DNA of 5,798 nucleotides from Thermoanaerobaculia bacterium (GTDB taxonomy: Bacteria > Acidobacteriota > Thermoanaerobaculia > UBA5066): positions 1 through 5,798 of the forward strand of contig JAGOBQ010000294.1 in NCBI GenBank assembly GCA_017999215.1. Reading direction: 5' to 3'. A program made the position numbers and the translations under genes. The notes under the pieces were generated by a model. That model had not been told where the DNA came from, made no database searches, and worked only from the letters and a program-made list of their open reading frames with translations. This document shows, piece by piece, positions 5,798 through 5,798 of this stretch; positions within the stretch are counted from its first letter, which is position 1; each line of letters begins with the position of its first letter.

Positions 5798-5798
5798 G

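Larger units (their letters stand above)
5671..5798. other. Non-coding upstream region of the minus-strand operon
   Basis: This gap holds the ribosome binding site next to the SRPBCC gene and a hairpin at the window edge. The promoter of the minus-strand operon should lie here if the operon starts with the SRPBCC gene, but I cannot point to a convincing -35/-10 pair. Confidence 0.5.

Overview
The window is very GC-rich, with codons ending almost always in G or C, few AT bases between genes, and GTG starts at four of the five visible gene starts. It looks like a bacterial chromosome segment from a high-GC, Gram-negative-type lineage. The pairing of a large multidomain PIG-L/LmbE-type deacetylase with a sodium:solute symporter is a layout I associate with Acidobacteriota, Gemmatimonadota and Bacteroidota. 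The GC content argues for an acidobacterial or gemmatimonad source, but this is an inference from style and not from a marker gene.

Layout. (1) Positions 1-4128, plus strand, hold a tightly coupled operon. It contains the 3' part of a PIG-L family deacetylase whose N-terminus lies outside the window (1-2292), a previously unlisted 44-residue single-pass membrane microprotein (2285-2419), and a sodium:solute symporter (2416-4128). The microprotein overlaps the gene before it by 8 nt and the gene after it by 4 nt. A perfect 11-bp hairpin (4134-4162) begins 6 nt after the symporter stop. (2) Positions 4216-4791, plus strand, hold a separate gene with a strong Shine-Dalgarno sequence. It encodes an exported pyridoxamine-5'-phosphate-oxidase-like flavin split-barrel protein. 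(3) Positions 5670-4775, minus strand, hold a two-gene operon: an SRPBCC ligand-binding protein followed by a DCC1-like (DUF393) thiol-disulfide oxidoreductase, joined by a 4-nt GTGA overlap. Its 3' end overlaps the end of the flavin-protein gene tail to tail by 17 nt. (4) Positions 5671-5798 are non-coding and end in a perfect 10-bp hairpin at the window edge.

How the genes may work together. The first operon reads as a nutrient-scavenging module. A probably exported deacetylase would act on N-acetylated sugar-containing molecules, and a sodium-driven symporter, perhaps with a small accessory subunit, would bring a product in. The substrate cannot be read from sequence. The minus-strand pair and the flavin protein are ordinary redox and ligand-binding families with no evident link to the first operon. 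I see no mobile elements, RNA genes, CRISPR arrays or phage genes. The most noteworthy items are the coupled microprotein, the cysteine-free multidomain deacetylase with an amidotransferase-like end domain, and the charged helical insert in the symporter.
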